Assembly: GCA_031547305.1 (NCBI GenBank)
Contig: JAVBSC010000033.1
Span: 6,770 to 70,769 of the forward strand
Length of the DNA: 64,000 nucleotides
Direction of reading: 5' to 3'
From: JAVBSC01 sp031547305
Lineage (GTDB): Bacteria > Desulfobacterota > Desulfovibrionia > Desulfovibrionales > Desulfovibrionaceae
The notes under the pieces: model-generated
The model's input: the letters and a program-made list of their open reading frames with translations, nothing else
Database searches by the model: none
Told to the model about the DNA's origin: nothing
Position numbers and translations under genes: made by a program
In this document: in pieces, positions 1-7,974 of the stretch
Layout: the number at the start of each line of letters is the position of its first letter
How positions within the stretch are numbered: position 1 is the stretch's first letter

Positions 1-1
1 T

Positions 2-940
2 ATCGGCAAAAAACTCCAGCAATGGTCTGAAAAGGCCGACCTCAAACAAGGCAAGCTGGACAGGGATCTCACCAGAGAAGTGGTTTCATCCTTCATGCTG
101 CTGCAATTTTTAATGCCAGCCTATATGGCTCTTAATTCCCTGACCTTTTCCCCCGGTCTGACCAAGTTCATCTATTTTGTATTTCTTATTCTCTTTACCT
201 GGCGGACAGTCCGTTTTCTGGCCAATCTGGCTTCCCTGCTCACAGATCTCTATTTGCGCGGCAACAAGCACGGCGGCGACCAGACCGTCGGAAAGGCGGT
301 CATGCCCATAGTGCGCACTATAATCTGGGCTCTGGGACTGACCATTCTGCTGGACAACATGGGATTTCAGGTTTCCAGCATCATAGCCGGCCTGGGCATT
401 GTGGGCGTGGCCGTCGGTCTGGCCGGCCAGGCCATCCTGGCGGACTTTTTCAGCTACCTGGCCATCCTTATAGATCGGCCCTTCTCCATTGGCGACGCCG
501 TGGCCTGGGACAACATCTCCGGAACCGTGGAATCCATCGGCATGAAAACCACCCGCATCCGCAGCATCTCCGGTGAAATGATCGTCTGCCCCAATGGCGA
601 CCTGACCAAAAAATATCTGTCCAACTACGCCAGGCTGCGGGAGCGTTCCCGGACCTTCCGCTTTGGCGTGGCCTACGAAACCCCGGTGGCCCAGGTCAAA
701 GCCATCCCAGCTATGGTCGACGAGGCCGTAAGCTCGGCCAATGCCTCCATGACCAGAGCGCACTTTATAAACTTCGGCGAATCCAGCCTGGACTTCGAAG
801 TGGTTTTCAAGGCCAGAGTCAAAGACCTGGCAGCCCTGCTGGCCGTGCAGGAAAAAATATTCCTCAGCCTCATGGAACGCTTTGAGCGGGAAGGCATAAC
901 CTTCGCTTACCCCACCCGCACCCTGTATGTGAATAAATGA
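2..940 (+). CDS. MscS-family mechanosensitive channel, 5' end outside window
   Basis: The reading frame is open from base 2, so this is the C-terminal 312 residues of a longer protein; the GTG at 80 is internal. Three hydrophobic helices are followed by the MscS pore-lining helix rich in Gly and Ala (GIVGVAVGLAGQAILADFF), then the beta domain motif DRPFSIGDAV and a cytoplasmic alpha/beta C-terminus. The family forms inner-membrane channels that open under membrane tension and release solutes on osmotic downshock. The gene converges on queF, with a perfect 36-base palindrome between the two. Family assignment is secure; the N-terminal architecture cannot be seen. Confidence 0.93.
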   Translation: MGKKLQQWSEKADLKQGKLDRDLTREVVSSFMLLQFLMPAYMALNSLTFSPGLTKFIYFVFLILFTWRTVRFLANLASLLTDLYLRGNKHGGDQTVGKAVMPIVRTIIWALGLTILLDNMGFQVSSIIAGLGIVGVAVGLAGQAILADFFSYLAILIDRPFSIGDAVAWDNISGTVESIGMKTTRIRSISGEMIVCPNGDLTKKYLSNYARLRERSRTFRFGVAYETPVAQVKAIPAMVDEAVSSANASMTRAHFINFGESSLDFEVVFKARVKDLAALLAVQEKIFLSLMERFEREGITFAYPTRTLYVNK

Positions 941-1000
941 GCGGGAATCGGCCCGTTCCGCCACAGGCGCCGCTCTGGATTGCTGGCGGGAAAAATTGCG

Positions 1001-1036
1001 CATCCTTATATTAGGATCGATCCTAATATAAGGATG
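1001..1036. repeat. Perfect 36-base palindrome between convergent genes
   Basis: Bases 1001-1018 are the exact reverse complement of 1019-1036, with no loop. The core is ATTAGGATCGATCCTAAT and the arms are AT-rich. It lies 60 bases after the mscS stop and 4 bases after the queF stop, so it could act as a bidirectional terminator, but there is no T-tract and the stem is not GC-rich. A dimeric protein site is an alternative. Confidence 0.9.
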
Positions 1037-1039
1037 GCA

Positions 1040-1516
1040 TTACCAGAGCTCCTTCAAATTCTTTTGCCTGGCGGCCGGCAAAGACCGATCCAGGTGCTCC
1101 ACGCGAATTGTGATGGCGGTTCCTCCACGCACATTGAAAAAACCTTCCACGGTCAGGCGACGGGGAGCGAGAACATTGACGAGATCGTCGGCTATTTTAT
1201 TGGTCAGGCTTTCCATAAAGGAGCCGTGGTTGCGAAAGGCGGCCATATAAAGTTTGAAGGATTTCGATTCCACGCAACGCTCGCCGGCCACGTAGCGCAC
1301 CCGGATGGTCGCGAAATCCGGCTGGCCGGTCATGGGGCAGAGACTCGTGACTTCCGGGTGTTCAAACTGAATCACGTAGTCGCGTTCCGGGTAGCGGTTG
1401 GGAAAAGCCTCCAGAATATCCGGGCCGGGATTGTCAAAACGGTAGGACGCGGCCTTGCCGAGTTTTGTCAATCCGGCGGTTTCACTTATTTTTCTGTTCG
1501 CCTGCTGTTTGGGCAT
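1040..1516 (-). CDS. queF: NADPH-dependent 7-cyano-7-deazaguanine reductase
   Basis: 158 residues, the size of unimodular QueF. The enzyme reduces preQ0 to preQ1 with NADPH in queuosine tRNA modification, in the cytoplasm. Visible signatures are the catalytic-cysteine segment TSLCPMTGQPDFA, the QueF motif ESKSFKLYM and the conserved FRNHGSF and ITIRVEH blocks. ATG start at 1516, preceded by AGGAAA at a suitable distance. It is divergent from a queuosine-precursor transporter, which supports a shared pathway. No preQ1 riboswitch could be recognised in the 107 bases between them. Confidence 0.95.
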   Translation of the reverse strand: MPKQQANRKISETAGLTKLGKAASYRFDNPGPDILEAFPNRYPERDYVIQFEHPEVTSLCPMTGQPDFATIRVRYVAGERCVESKSFKLYMAAFRNHGSFMESLTNKIADDLVNVLAPRRLTVEGFFNVRGGTAITIRVEHLDRSLPAARQKNLKELW

Positions 1517-1590
1517 ACAAATTTCCTGTTGTCTGGGCTGCGTTTAAGGTCTTTACCTTTAGCAGTGGTTTAGATACACAAAATCCCTGT

Positions 1591-1606
1591 TTAAGAACAT
1601 TCTTAA
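1591..1606. promoter_or_regulatory. Small inverted repeat between queF and the transporter
   Basis: TTAAGAA and TTCTTAA are separated by two bases in the divergent intergenic region, 18 bases before the transporter start. A repressor operator is possible; the sequence shows only the dyad. Confidence 0.3.
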
Positions 1607-1623
1607 GATTGAGGGTTCAGACC

Positions 1624-2109
1624 GTGTGGTATGTTGCTTTATATGTGTTCAGCGTGGTTCTGGTCAACGTGGCGTTCAGCGTTGTGCCGTTGCTTTCCCT
1701 GCCTGGTGGTGAATTGTGGTCGCCGGTGGCTCTGGTCGTGGGCTTTACCTTTGTAATCCGTGACTACGCCCAGCGGGCCGTGGGTCATCTGGTGCTGCCG
1801 GCCATGCTTGTGGGCGGCGCGATCAGCTGGCTCATGGCGGATCCGGCCGTGGCCCTGGCCAGCATGTGCGCCTTTTTAAGCGGAGAGTTTCTGGACTGGG
1901 CCGTATACACATACACGGGCCGGCCTTTTTCCCAGAGGATTCTGCTCTCCAGCGCCATAAGCACGCCGGTGGACAGTGCGGTGTTTTTGTACCTGGTGGG
2001 CATATTCTCTGTATCTTCCGTACTGATCATGACCATAAGCAAAATGATCGGCGCCCTGGCCGTATTTTTGCTCGCCCGGCGCAGGGAAGTCGATTTTTCG
2101 CGCGCCTGA
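1624..2109 (+). CDS. VUT-family (YhhQ-like) queuosine precursor transporter
   Basis: 161 residues with about five to six hydrophobic segments. The pattern (FVIRDYAQRAVGH, then SGEFLDWAVYTYTGRPF and STPVDSAVFLY) fits the DUF165/VUT family, whose YhhQ members import preQ0 or preQ1 across the inner membrane. The GTG at 1624 is chosen as start because GAGGG lies 8 bases upstream; the frame extends further upstream over the queF promoter, but without membrane-protein character. The divergent queF is the next step in the same pathway. A hairpin about 75 bases after the stop could terminate it. Confidence 0.85.
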   Translation: MWYVALYVFSVVLVNVAFSVVPLLSLPGGELWSPVALVVGFTFVIRDYAQRAVGHLVLPAMLVGGAISWLMADPAVALASMCAFLSGEFLDWAVYTYTGRPFSQRILLSSAISTPVDSAVFLYLVGIFSVSSVLIMTISKMIGALAVFLLARRREVDFSRA

Positions 2110-2184
2110 GCCGCCACACGCGGACACCTTACGGATTTTACAGTGTTTGCTCCGCAAACAAACAGCAGAAACAATAAACAACAA

Positions 2185-2229
2185 ACGCCTCTTATCCGGC
2201 AGCGGAGCATTCCGACCGGAAAGAGGCGT
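2185..2229. terminator. Bidirectional hairpin terminator
   Basis: ACGCCTCTT (2185-2193) pairs with AAGAGGCGT (2221-2229), and inner CCGG segments extend the stem. It sits between the convergent transporter and MucR-like genes. The T-rich side lies 3' of the stem on the minus strand, so it fits best as the regulator's terminator. Confidence 0.65.
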
Positions 2230-2259
2230 CTTGTTTCGGCACAATATTGTAGCGTTGGG

Positions 2260-2667
2260 CTATTTAGTCGCGGAACTATCCCTTCTGCGTTCCCACAGCT
2301 TCATATCTTTCATTTTTTTGCGGCGCTCGCGCTGTAAATTCTTGCATACCAGCGGCATATTTTTCTTGTAGCCGCAACGCTCCCGATATTCATCCGAAGT
2401 AAGACCATGCGTCGCCAGGTGTTTTTTAGTCAAAAGCTTAAAAGAACGACCACACTCCACACACGTTATTGACTTTTCTTTTATGGCTTTAGTCGGATCT
2501 ATGGCGGACTCTCCAGCACTTTCAGCGCTTTCCTGCTTTATTTCGCCTATGGATCTGATACCTTCTGTAAGCTTATATACCATCGAAATAATTTCTTCTT
2601 CAGTCATTGTCCTCACGCTGGCCTGCGCTTTGACAATTTCCAGTGCATCCTTAATGTGATTTTCCAC
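2260..2667 (-). CDS. MucR/Ros-family zinc-finger transcriptional regulator
   Basis: 135 residues. The C-terminal half holds the prokaryotic Cys2His2 finger typical of Ros/MucR: ITCVECGRSFKLL, then HLATHGLTSDEYR, giving CxxC and HxxxH ligands. Basic residues follow (RERRKKMKD). The N-terminal part is acidic and helical, as in other family members. Starts at GTG 2667 with AAGGAGAG close upstream. In rhizobia these proteins act as global H-NS-like repressors of exopolysaccharide, motility and cell-cycle genes. Here it could act on the capsule loci downstream, but no target site was identified. Confidence 0.9.
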   Translation of the reverse strand: MENHIKDALEIVKAQASVRTMTEEEIISMVYKLTEGIRSIGEIKQESAESAGESAIDPTKAIKEKSITCVECGRSFKLLTKKHLATHGLTSDEYRERCGYKKNMPLVCKNLQRERRKKMKDMKLWERRRDSSATK

Positions 2668-2788
2668 CGTTCTCTCCTTCCGTCAAAGTATAAAAAACGC
2701 ATAGCGAAGTTACATGCCTTTCAATATAGCAACGCGACGCGTTTGGCAATCTTTTTTTGTAAAGGAAAATTTTTTAGAAGAGACTAAC

Positions 2789-2950
2789 GGGCATCTCAAA
2801 ATCACCATATGCAGCGGACAAGCAGAATTGACGGCGGCCCCAAGGAGTCGATAAAAAAATGGCCGCTGTGCAACTGCCCACGCACGGAAGGAGCGCGATG
2901 TGCTCCACGCAGGGCCTGACTTTGCGGCGGGACAGTGCGAGATGCTTTTT
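2789..2950 (+). ncRNA. Candidate structured RNA in the mucR-hypothetical gap
   Basis: The 568 bases between 2668 and 3235 hold no convincing gene. Within them GCATCTC (2791-2797) is complementary to GAGATGC (2939-2945), which is followed directly by five T. Between these ends lie further pairings: GCGGCC with GGCCGC, and GGAGC with GCTCC enclosed by GCCC/GGGC. The shape (about 160 nt, closing stem, 3' T-run) fits a small RNA, possibly 6S-like, but no family motif was recognised and strand and ends are inferred. Confidence 0.3.
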
Positions 2951-3235
2951 CCGCGGATGACATAGCCTATTTTTACAACCCAAAATGGCTTGCAAGAAAT
3001 TCCATTGCCAGGAGCCCTAATATGCTTGAACTGCAGTAAAATGACACAACAATTTAATTGCAATAATAAAAAGCGTGATAATGAAAAACTCATTTCCCGC
3101 TCCCCCCAAACGCCAACAGGCAAGAGTCATCCAGGCTCCCGCGGCGGCGGAGCCGGCCAGGCGTGACCCGGCATCAAAGCTTGATTTTAAAACGGCTTTT
3201 AGTATCATCCACTGGACAATCCAACGGAGTTGCAG

Positions 3236-3475
3236 ATGAAGTATATCATATTCCAGGATTTTTCCGGCAAGGCCGTTCCGTTCATTTTTCCTGAACGCGT
3301 GGAGCACATGGACATGCGCGAACAAATGCCCTATGCCAGGGTTCTTTCAGCCGGCTATGTGAGCCTGGTGGACGGCGGTTTCGTATGCAGCGGGGCGGAT
3401 GCGGAGCTGGGCGTCGGCGCCTCCGGCGACGATGCCGCCATCATAAGCTCTTTTTTCACACGCGAGCGGGAATAG
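3236..3475 (+). CDS. Small conserved-looking hypothetical protein
   Basis: 79 residues, no signal peptide and no membrane segment. ATG 3236 is preferred because GGAG lies 6 bases upstream; a TTG six bases earlier is less likely. The middle contains the pair LSAGYVSL and DGGFVCSGADAELGVG, suggesting a compact beta-rich fold. It lies 33 bases before the PilZ gene on the same strand, so the two are probably co-transcribed. I do not recognise a family. Confidence 0.6.
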   Translation: MKYIIFQDFSGKAVPFIFPERVEHMDMREQMPYARVLSAGYVSLVDGGFVCSGADAELGVGASGDDAAIISSFFTRERE

Positions 3476-3508
3476 CCTGAAGAACCATATAACAGTCCCG
3501 GAATAGCC

Positions 3509-3832
3509 ATGAATCGCCGCAAACTGGATCGGGTGCCGCTGGATACCCCCTGCTTCGCAACCTTGCATGTTTTGGGAAAAGGCGAAATCCGCATCATGAT
3601 CTCCGACCTTAGCCTGGGCGGGGCGCGCCTTGCCTTGCCATCCGGATGCGGTCCGCTGGACGCTCCGAGTTTTTCCGAAGTGTATTTGTCCAGCCTGACG
3701 CAGGGGCTGCTGATGCTGGAAGGAAAACGCGGCCGGATCAGCTGGGTTGGCGACGGTTGCTGCGGGATACAGTTTGAAAACCACCTGCATCTGAGCCAGC
3801 AGGAGTTTCAGATTATGCTGGACAAGCTTTAA
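3509..3832 (+). CDS. Single-domain PilZ protein (c-di-GMP receptor)
   Basis: 107 residues forming one PilZ domain. Both ligand motifs are present: RxxxR as RKLDR near residue 4 and DxSxxG as DLSLGG near residue 33, followed by strands ending in ISWVGDGCCGIQF. PilZ proteins bind cyclic di-GMP and pass the signal to motility or polysaccharide machinery. A GGDEF cyclase lies at 40.0 kb in this window, but no direct link can be shown. The 3' end overlaps the convergent neighbour by four bases. Confidence 0.88.
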   Translation: MNRRKLDRVPLDTPCFATLHVLGKGEIRIMISDLSLGGARLALPSGCGPLDAPSFSEVYLSSLTQGLLMLEGKRGRISWVGDGCCGIQFENHLHLSQQEFQIMLDKL

Positions 3833-4194
3833 AACCCGGAATAATCCAGCACGTTGTTCAGGCTGGCCGAAGCCGTTTCCACCAATCCCAGGCTGATGGT
3901 ATGGCGAATCATCCGCCAGGCTTCCAGATCCAGGTAATCCAGCCTGCCGGAAGCCCCTCTCGCCGAGCAGGCCAGCAAAATTTCCAACGCTTCTTCCAGG
4001 GGAAAATACCTCCCCTCGTAGCCAAGATTCAGCAGGCCCCGCTCCAGAGTAACGGACCTCTCCGCCTCATCGCGCCCGATGAACGGGCCGAGCGCTTCGT
4101 GCAGGGCCTGGGCGCACGGCAAATCCGCGGGAAAGAGCGACGCGTAAACTTTTACTAAAATTCCGGGCATGACCGCGATCCCATACCGTTTCAT
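3829..4194 (-). CDS. Hypothetical protein, convergent with the PilZ gene
   Basis: 121 residues, soluble, mostly helical, no recognised domain. It starts MKRYGIAVMPG at ATG 4194; the GGGGGA run lies immediately before this codon, so the in-frame ATG at about 4170 remains possible. Codon use and composition match neighbouring real genes. The next 316 bases (4195-4510) hold no gene, only a possible sigma-70 promoter facing the next gene. Confidence 0.5.
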   Translation of the reverse strand: MKRYGIAVMPGILVKVYASLFPADLPCAQALHEALGPFIGRDEAERSVTLERGLLNLGYEGRYFPLEEALEILLACSARGASGRLDYLDLEAWRMIRHTISLGLVETASASLNNVLDYSGF

Positions 4195-4282
4195 TCCCCC
4201 GGGCAGCCTTTTTCGGGCATGGAGGTGCCGGCCCCGACCTTATACCCCATCGCCCCGCCAATTTTCAAGCCGCCGGTCCCCC

Positions 4283-4311
4283 TTGACTCATCCCCCTGCC
4301 AGCACTAAAAA
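4283..4311 (+). promoter_or_regulatory. Possible sigma-70 promoter
   Basis: TTGACT (4283-4288), a 17-base spacer and TAAAAA (4306-4311). It faces the cytidylyltransferase/SpsG gene, leaving a leader of about 190 bases. The -10 match is weak. Confidence 0.3.
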
Positions 4312-4510
4312 CAACAGGTTAAAACATCTTCCCGACATCCGGAGTTTACTTGGCAACGCCCGAACGTCTTCCCGCCCTTTCCGCTCCCTTCCGGCGTTGT
4401 TCCATACCGCGACGCCGGCTGCCCCAGGGCTCCATGACGGTCTTGGCAAGGCCGCCACGTCTCGCTTCCTATTCTGAAAAAAGCGCGTAGCGCGCTCTTG
4501 GAGCCATCCT

Positions 4511-6124
4511 GTGCCACAAACTGATAAAAAACGCTGTATCGTCATACCAGCTATAAAAAAGAGCGCGGTTATTCCGGATCAGCTGGTCAAAAAACTGGCC
4601 GGAGCAACGCTTATACAACGGGCTTTGAACACGGCGCTCAGAATCGCGCCAAGCCGGGACGTGCACGTGATCACGGACAGCGAGGAAATTTCGCTGATCT
4701 GCGCGCGCAACGGCGTCAGGTTCACGCGGGATCCAAAACTTACAATAAACTCCCTGGACATTGTCAAATCCCTGCTTGCCCAGTTGGAACTTTTGTCCGA
4801 TGAGTACACGGATCTGATAATATACCGGGCCTCAGCCCCGCTGATCACCGCCGAAGACCTGGAAGACGCCTGGACGCATTTTTGCGCCAAGGACGCGGAC
4901 GGACTGGTTTCCGTCAAAAGCGTGCGGCAGCGCGTCTGGAAGTCCGTGGACCGCCTGGACACACTGCTTTTTGACGACGGCGCGAAGAACGCTTACGTCG
5001 AGACGAAATCCATAATCATCCTGAAAAGTTCCGCCCTCAAGCAGGGCGGCCCGGCCAAAATAGTACCCTACTTCATGAACGACCGGGCCGTTGAGATAAA
5101 CAGCTATCAGGACTGGTGGATATGCGAAAAACTGCTCCAGCGCCGCCATATCGTCTTTGTGGTGGCCGGGTATGCGGCAATAGGCATGGGGCACATTTTC
5201 CGGGCGCTCATGCTGGCCCATGAAATCGCGGACCATCGCATCAGCTTTTTGTGCACCCGGCGAAGCGAGCTGGCCGCCGCCCAGATTACCGAGCGCGATT
5301 ACCGCACCAAGGTCCAGCAAAGCGACGACCTGGCCGCCGAAGTGCTGTCCCTGCGGCCGGACCTGGTGATCAACGATATTCTGGACACGGACGCCGCCTA
5401 CCTGCGCGCCCTGAAAAGCGCCGGCATCCCGGCCGTCAATTTTGAGGACGAAGGCCCGGGCGCGGCCCTGGCCGACCTGGTGGTGAACGCCCTGTATGAA
5501 CAAGGCCGCAACGGCGATCCGCGCCATCTGTACGGCTACAAAAACTTCTGCCTGAGGGACGAATTTCTGGCCGCCCGGCAGAATGAATTCCGGTCCGACC
5601 TCAAGCGGATTATCCTGAGCTTCGGCGGCACGGACGATTCGGACTTCACCCGCCGGTCTCTGGACGCCCTGCTGCCCCTGATCCGGGAGCGCGGCCTGAC
5701 TGTGGATATTGTGGCCGGGCCGGGCTACGCGCATAAGGAATCCCTGCAAAACCACCTGGATTACCTGAACATGCCTGGCATAAATTTTACCTACGCCACC
5801 AACGTCATGTCCAAGGTTATGGAAAACGCGGATCTGGCGGTGTGCTCGGCCGGCCGCACGGTTTACGAACTGGCGCACATGCGCGTTCCGGCCATCATTC
5901 TGGCCCATCACCCGCGCGAAAGCCTGCACAAGTTCGCCCGGCCGCGCAACGGCTTCGAATACCTGGGGGTCATGCATCCATTCAGGCCGCGAGTCCTGCA
6001 AAAAGCTTTTCAAAAGCTCCTTGACCCAGAATACCGCGAGTTGCTCCACCAGCGTCAAAGCCGCTTTGACTTTCGTTCCAACAAGGCCGGAGTCATCCGG
6101 CGCATAACCGCCTTGCTTAACTAG
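4511..6124 (+). CDS. Fused cytidylyltransferase-like / SpsG (PseG)-like protein
   Basis: 537 residues in two parts. Residues 1-215 resemble a CMP-sugar synthetase fold (IVIPAIKKS, VITDSEEI, IIYRASAPLITAEDLEDAW), though the usual N-terminal RxGSK signature is altered to AIKKS. Residues 216-537 resemble PseG/SpsG, the nucleotide-sugar hydrolase and GT-B group: VVAGYAAIGMGHIFRALMLA, then ILSFGGTDDSDF and VCSAGRTVYELAHMRVPAIIL. GTG start at 4511 with GGAG 8 bases upstream. Together with the SpsF-like gene 11 bases downstream it implies a nonulosonic-acid-like or other CMP-activated surface sugar. No NeuB/PseI synthase is in the window, so the exact substrate is unknown. Confidence 0.75.
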   Translation: MPQTDKKRCIVIPAIKKSAVIPDQLVKKLAGATLIQRALNTALRIAPSRDVHVITDSEEISLICARNGVRFTRDPKLTINSLDIVKSLLAQLELLSDEYTDLIIYRASAPLITAEDLEDAWTHFCAKDADGLVSVKSVRQRVWKSVDRLDTLLFDDGAKNAYVETKSIIILKSSALKQGGPAKIVPYFMNDRAVEINSYQDWWICEKLLQRRHIVFVVAGYAAIGMGHIFRALMLAHEIADHRISFLCTRRSELAAAQITERDYRTKVQQSDDLAAEVLSLRPDLVINDILDTDAAYLRALKSAGIPAVNFEDEGPGAALADLVVNALYEQGRNGDPRHLYGYKNFCLRDEFLAARQNEFRSDLKRIILSFGGTDDSDFTRRSLDALLPLIRERGLTVDIVAGPGYAHKESLQNHLDYLNMPGINFTYATNVMSKVMENADLAVCSAGRTVYELAHMRVPAIILAHHPRESLHKFARPRNGFEYLGVMHPFRPRVLQKAFQKLLDPEYRELLHQRQSRFDFRSNKAGVIRRITALLN

Positions 6125-6135
6125 GATTTTTAAAG

Positions 6136-6834
6136 ATGCCGCAACAAAATATCGTCGCCCTTATCCAGGCCCGCATGGGGTCCAAGCGTCTGCCCTGCAA
6201 AATGATGCTCTGCCTTAAAGGTCTGCCGGTGATCGACTGGGTGGCCAGACGGGTGGGCCGCGCCAAACTGCTGGACGCCCTGGTGGTGGCCACCACGGAG
6301 AAACCCGAGGATGACGCGCTGGCGGATCATCTGGAATCCCAGGGCGTCAATGTTTTCCGGGGATCTGAAGACGACGTGCTCGGCCGCTTCGCCCAGGCCG
6401 GGCGCAAGCATGAGGCCACGCATATCGTCAGGATCTGCGCGGACAATCCAATCATCTGGGGCGAGGAAATAGACAACCTGATCCGCTTTTACTTCGATAA
6501 ACAACAAATCGGTTGCGACTACGCCTACAACCATATCCCGCGCCATAACCTCTACCCGGACGGCCTGGGCGCGGAAATGATCTCCTTCCCTCTGCTTGAG
6601 TCTCTCAACGCCAAAGCCGTAAAGCCGGAACACCGCGAACACTGCCTTTCCTACATCTGGGATAATCCGACCGCCTACAAAATACTGACTTTCGATCCGC
6701 CCGACCCCCGGCTTCACCGGCCGGATGTTAAGCTGGACCTGGATACCCCGGCCGACTATCGCAAGCTCGCCCTCATGCCCATCCACCCCGGCATGCCCCC
6801 GGCCGAAGTCATTATGCGGCATATGGCGGAATAG
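6136..6834 (+). CDS. SpsF-like cytidylyltransferase
   Basis: 232 residues. The N-terminus carries the nucleotidyltransferase signature IQARMGSKRLPCKMM, followed by DALVVATTEKPEDDALADH, FRGSEDDVLGRFAQA and VRICADNPIIW, all typical of the SpsF/cytidylyltransferase family. It would activate a surface sugar with CTP in the cytoplasm. It follows the SpsG-like fusion by 11 bases and is presumably in the same operon. The next gene, mutM, begins after 72 bases and is probably functionally unrelated. Confidence 0.85.
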   Translation: MPQQNIVALIQARMGSKRLPCKMMLCLKGLPVIDWVARRVGRAKLLDALVVATTEKPEDDALADHLESQGVNVFRGSEDDVLGRFAQAGRKHEATHIVRICADNPIIWGEEIDNLIRFYFDKQQIGCDYAYNHIPRHNLYPDGLGAEMISFPLLESLNAKAVKPEHREHCLSYIWDNPTAYKILTFDPPDPRLHRPDVKLDLDTPADYRKLALMPIHPGMPPAEVIMRHMAE

Positions 6835-6906
6835 GTTTTATGCGGGGTGACTCCGTCCCCAACTAAAAAAACGAAAAAACGCATTTTAACAAAAAAGGAT
6901 TTTGAT

Positions 6907-7767
6907 ATGCCGGAGCTGCCGGAGGTTGAAACGGTTATTCGCACTTTGGCGCCGCAGGTGCTGGGATGCGGGATTTTGGGCGCGAAGCTGTATAATGAGC
7001 GCACTCTGGCGGCCGGCCGTGACTGGCTGGACAGGCTGGAGGGCGCGCGGATAAGCGCGGCCTGGCGCCGGGCCAAGCTGGCCGTGCTGGAACTGTCTTT
7101 GCCGGGAAAAGGCGAAGAGGAGGAGCCGCTGCTGGCGGTTTTTCATTTGAAGATGACCGGCAGGCTTTTTGTGCACCCGCTGGATTTTGAGCCGCACAAG
7201 CACACCAAGCTGACTTTTGATTTGAGCGCGCCCGGCGCGGCGGGAGGAGAGCCGGATCGCCGTCTGTTTTTTGACGACATGCGCGGCTTTGGCTACTGCC
7301 GCCTGGCCAGGCAGGAAGAACTGCCTGACTGGAAGTTCTGGGCGGAGTTGGGTCCGGAGCCGCTGCTCAGCAAACCCAAAGCGCTGGCCAAGCGCTTCGC
7401 CGGACGGCGCGGGCGCGTCAAGGCGCTGCTGCTGGACCAGAGCGTCATTGTGGGCATAGGCAATATCTATGCGGACGAGGCGCTGTTCCGGGCCGGCATA
7501 AGGCCGGATGCCCTCACCCAGAATATTGAGGTCAAGAAGCTGGAAAAACTTTGTTCCGAGGTCCAGAGCATTCTTAAGGAAGCCATCGCCCAGTGCGGCA
7601 GCTCCATCCGGGATTACCGGGACGCCAACGGCAATGCCGGGGCTTTTCAGAACAGCTTCAACGTTTACGGCAGAAAAGGCGAGGACTGCAAAACCTGCGG
7701 CCAGCCCCTGGAAGCGACCCGCGTGGCCGGCCGGGGAACGGTGTTCTGCCCGCATTGCCAGGAGTAA
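6907..7767 (+). CDS. mutM: Formamidopyrimidine-DNA glycosylase
   Basis: 286 residues. After Met removal the protein starts PELPEVETV, with the catalytic N-terminal proline and Glu of the Fpg family. The conserved FHLKMTGRL lysine, the H2TH region DQSVIVGIGNIYADEALF and the C-terminal zinc finger (CKTCGQ then FCPHC) are all present. It removes 8-oxoguanine and formamidopyrimidines in base excision repair. ATG 6907 is the true start because the proline must be residue 2, although the frame is open further upstream. Confidence 0.97.
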   Translation: MPELPEVETVIRTLAPQVLGCGILGAKLYNERTLAAGRDWLDRLEGARISAAWRRAKLAVLELSLPGKGEEEEPLLAVFHLKMTGRLFVHPLDFEPHKHTKLTFDLSAPGAAGGEPDRRLFFDDMRGFGYCRLARQEELPDWKFWAELGPEPLLSKPKALAKRFAGRRGRVKALLLDQSVIVGIGNIYADEALFRAGIRPDALTQNIEVKKLEKLCSEVQSILKEAIAQCGSSIRDYRDANGNAGAFQNSFNVYGRKGEDCKTCGQPLEATRVAGRGTVFCPHCQE

Positions 7768-7789
7768 CTAAGAGCCGGACTTAGATAAA

Positions 7790-7961
7790 TAATTCTCTTG
7801 CCAAAGCTATCGATATTAACATCCATACTGAGTCCGTTGCCGGTTGCGGCCAGCTTCGCGCGGCGGATGAATGGCTCTTTCAGCAAAAAATCGGCATGCT
7901 GTCCGCAGCCGGCATGGACAGCCTGAGCGGAGGAACGCGGATTATTCTTGGCCCGGGATGA
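7790..7961 (+). pseudogene. Possible coding remnant after mutM
   Basis: One frame stays open for about 55 codons after a stop, with coding-like codon use, ending ...SLSGGTRIILGPG and a TGA at 7959-7961. It has no good start codon or ribosome site. It could be the 3' scrap of a lost gene or chance. Nothing else is visible between mutM and rlpA except a short CCCGG/CCGGG hairpin near 7952-7968. Confidence 0.2.
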
Positions 7962-7974
7962 TGCCGGGTTCGCG

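Noticed and set aside
1517..1623. preQ1 riboswitch between queF and the transporter
   Set aside because: Neither strand shows the preQ1-I hairpin plus A-rich tail pattern; only a short dyad is present.
2710..3123. Minus-strand frames of 137 and 73 codons
   Set aside because: No ribosome site, odd Cys/Arg-rich composition, and they cover a region that looks like structured RNA.
4832..6058. 408-codon minus-strand open frame
   Set aside because: Shadow of the cytidylyltransferase/SpsG fusion in GC-rich DNA.
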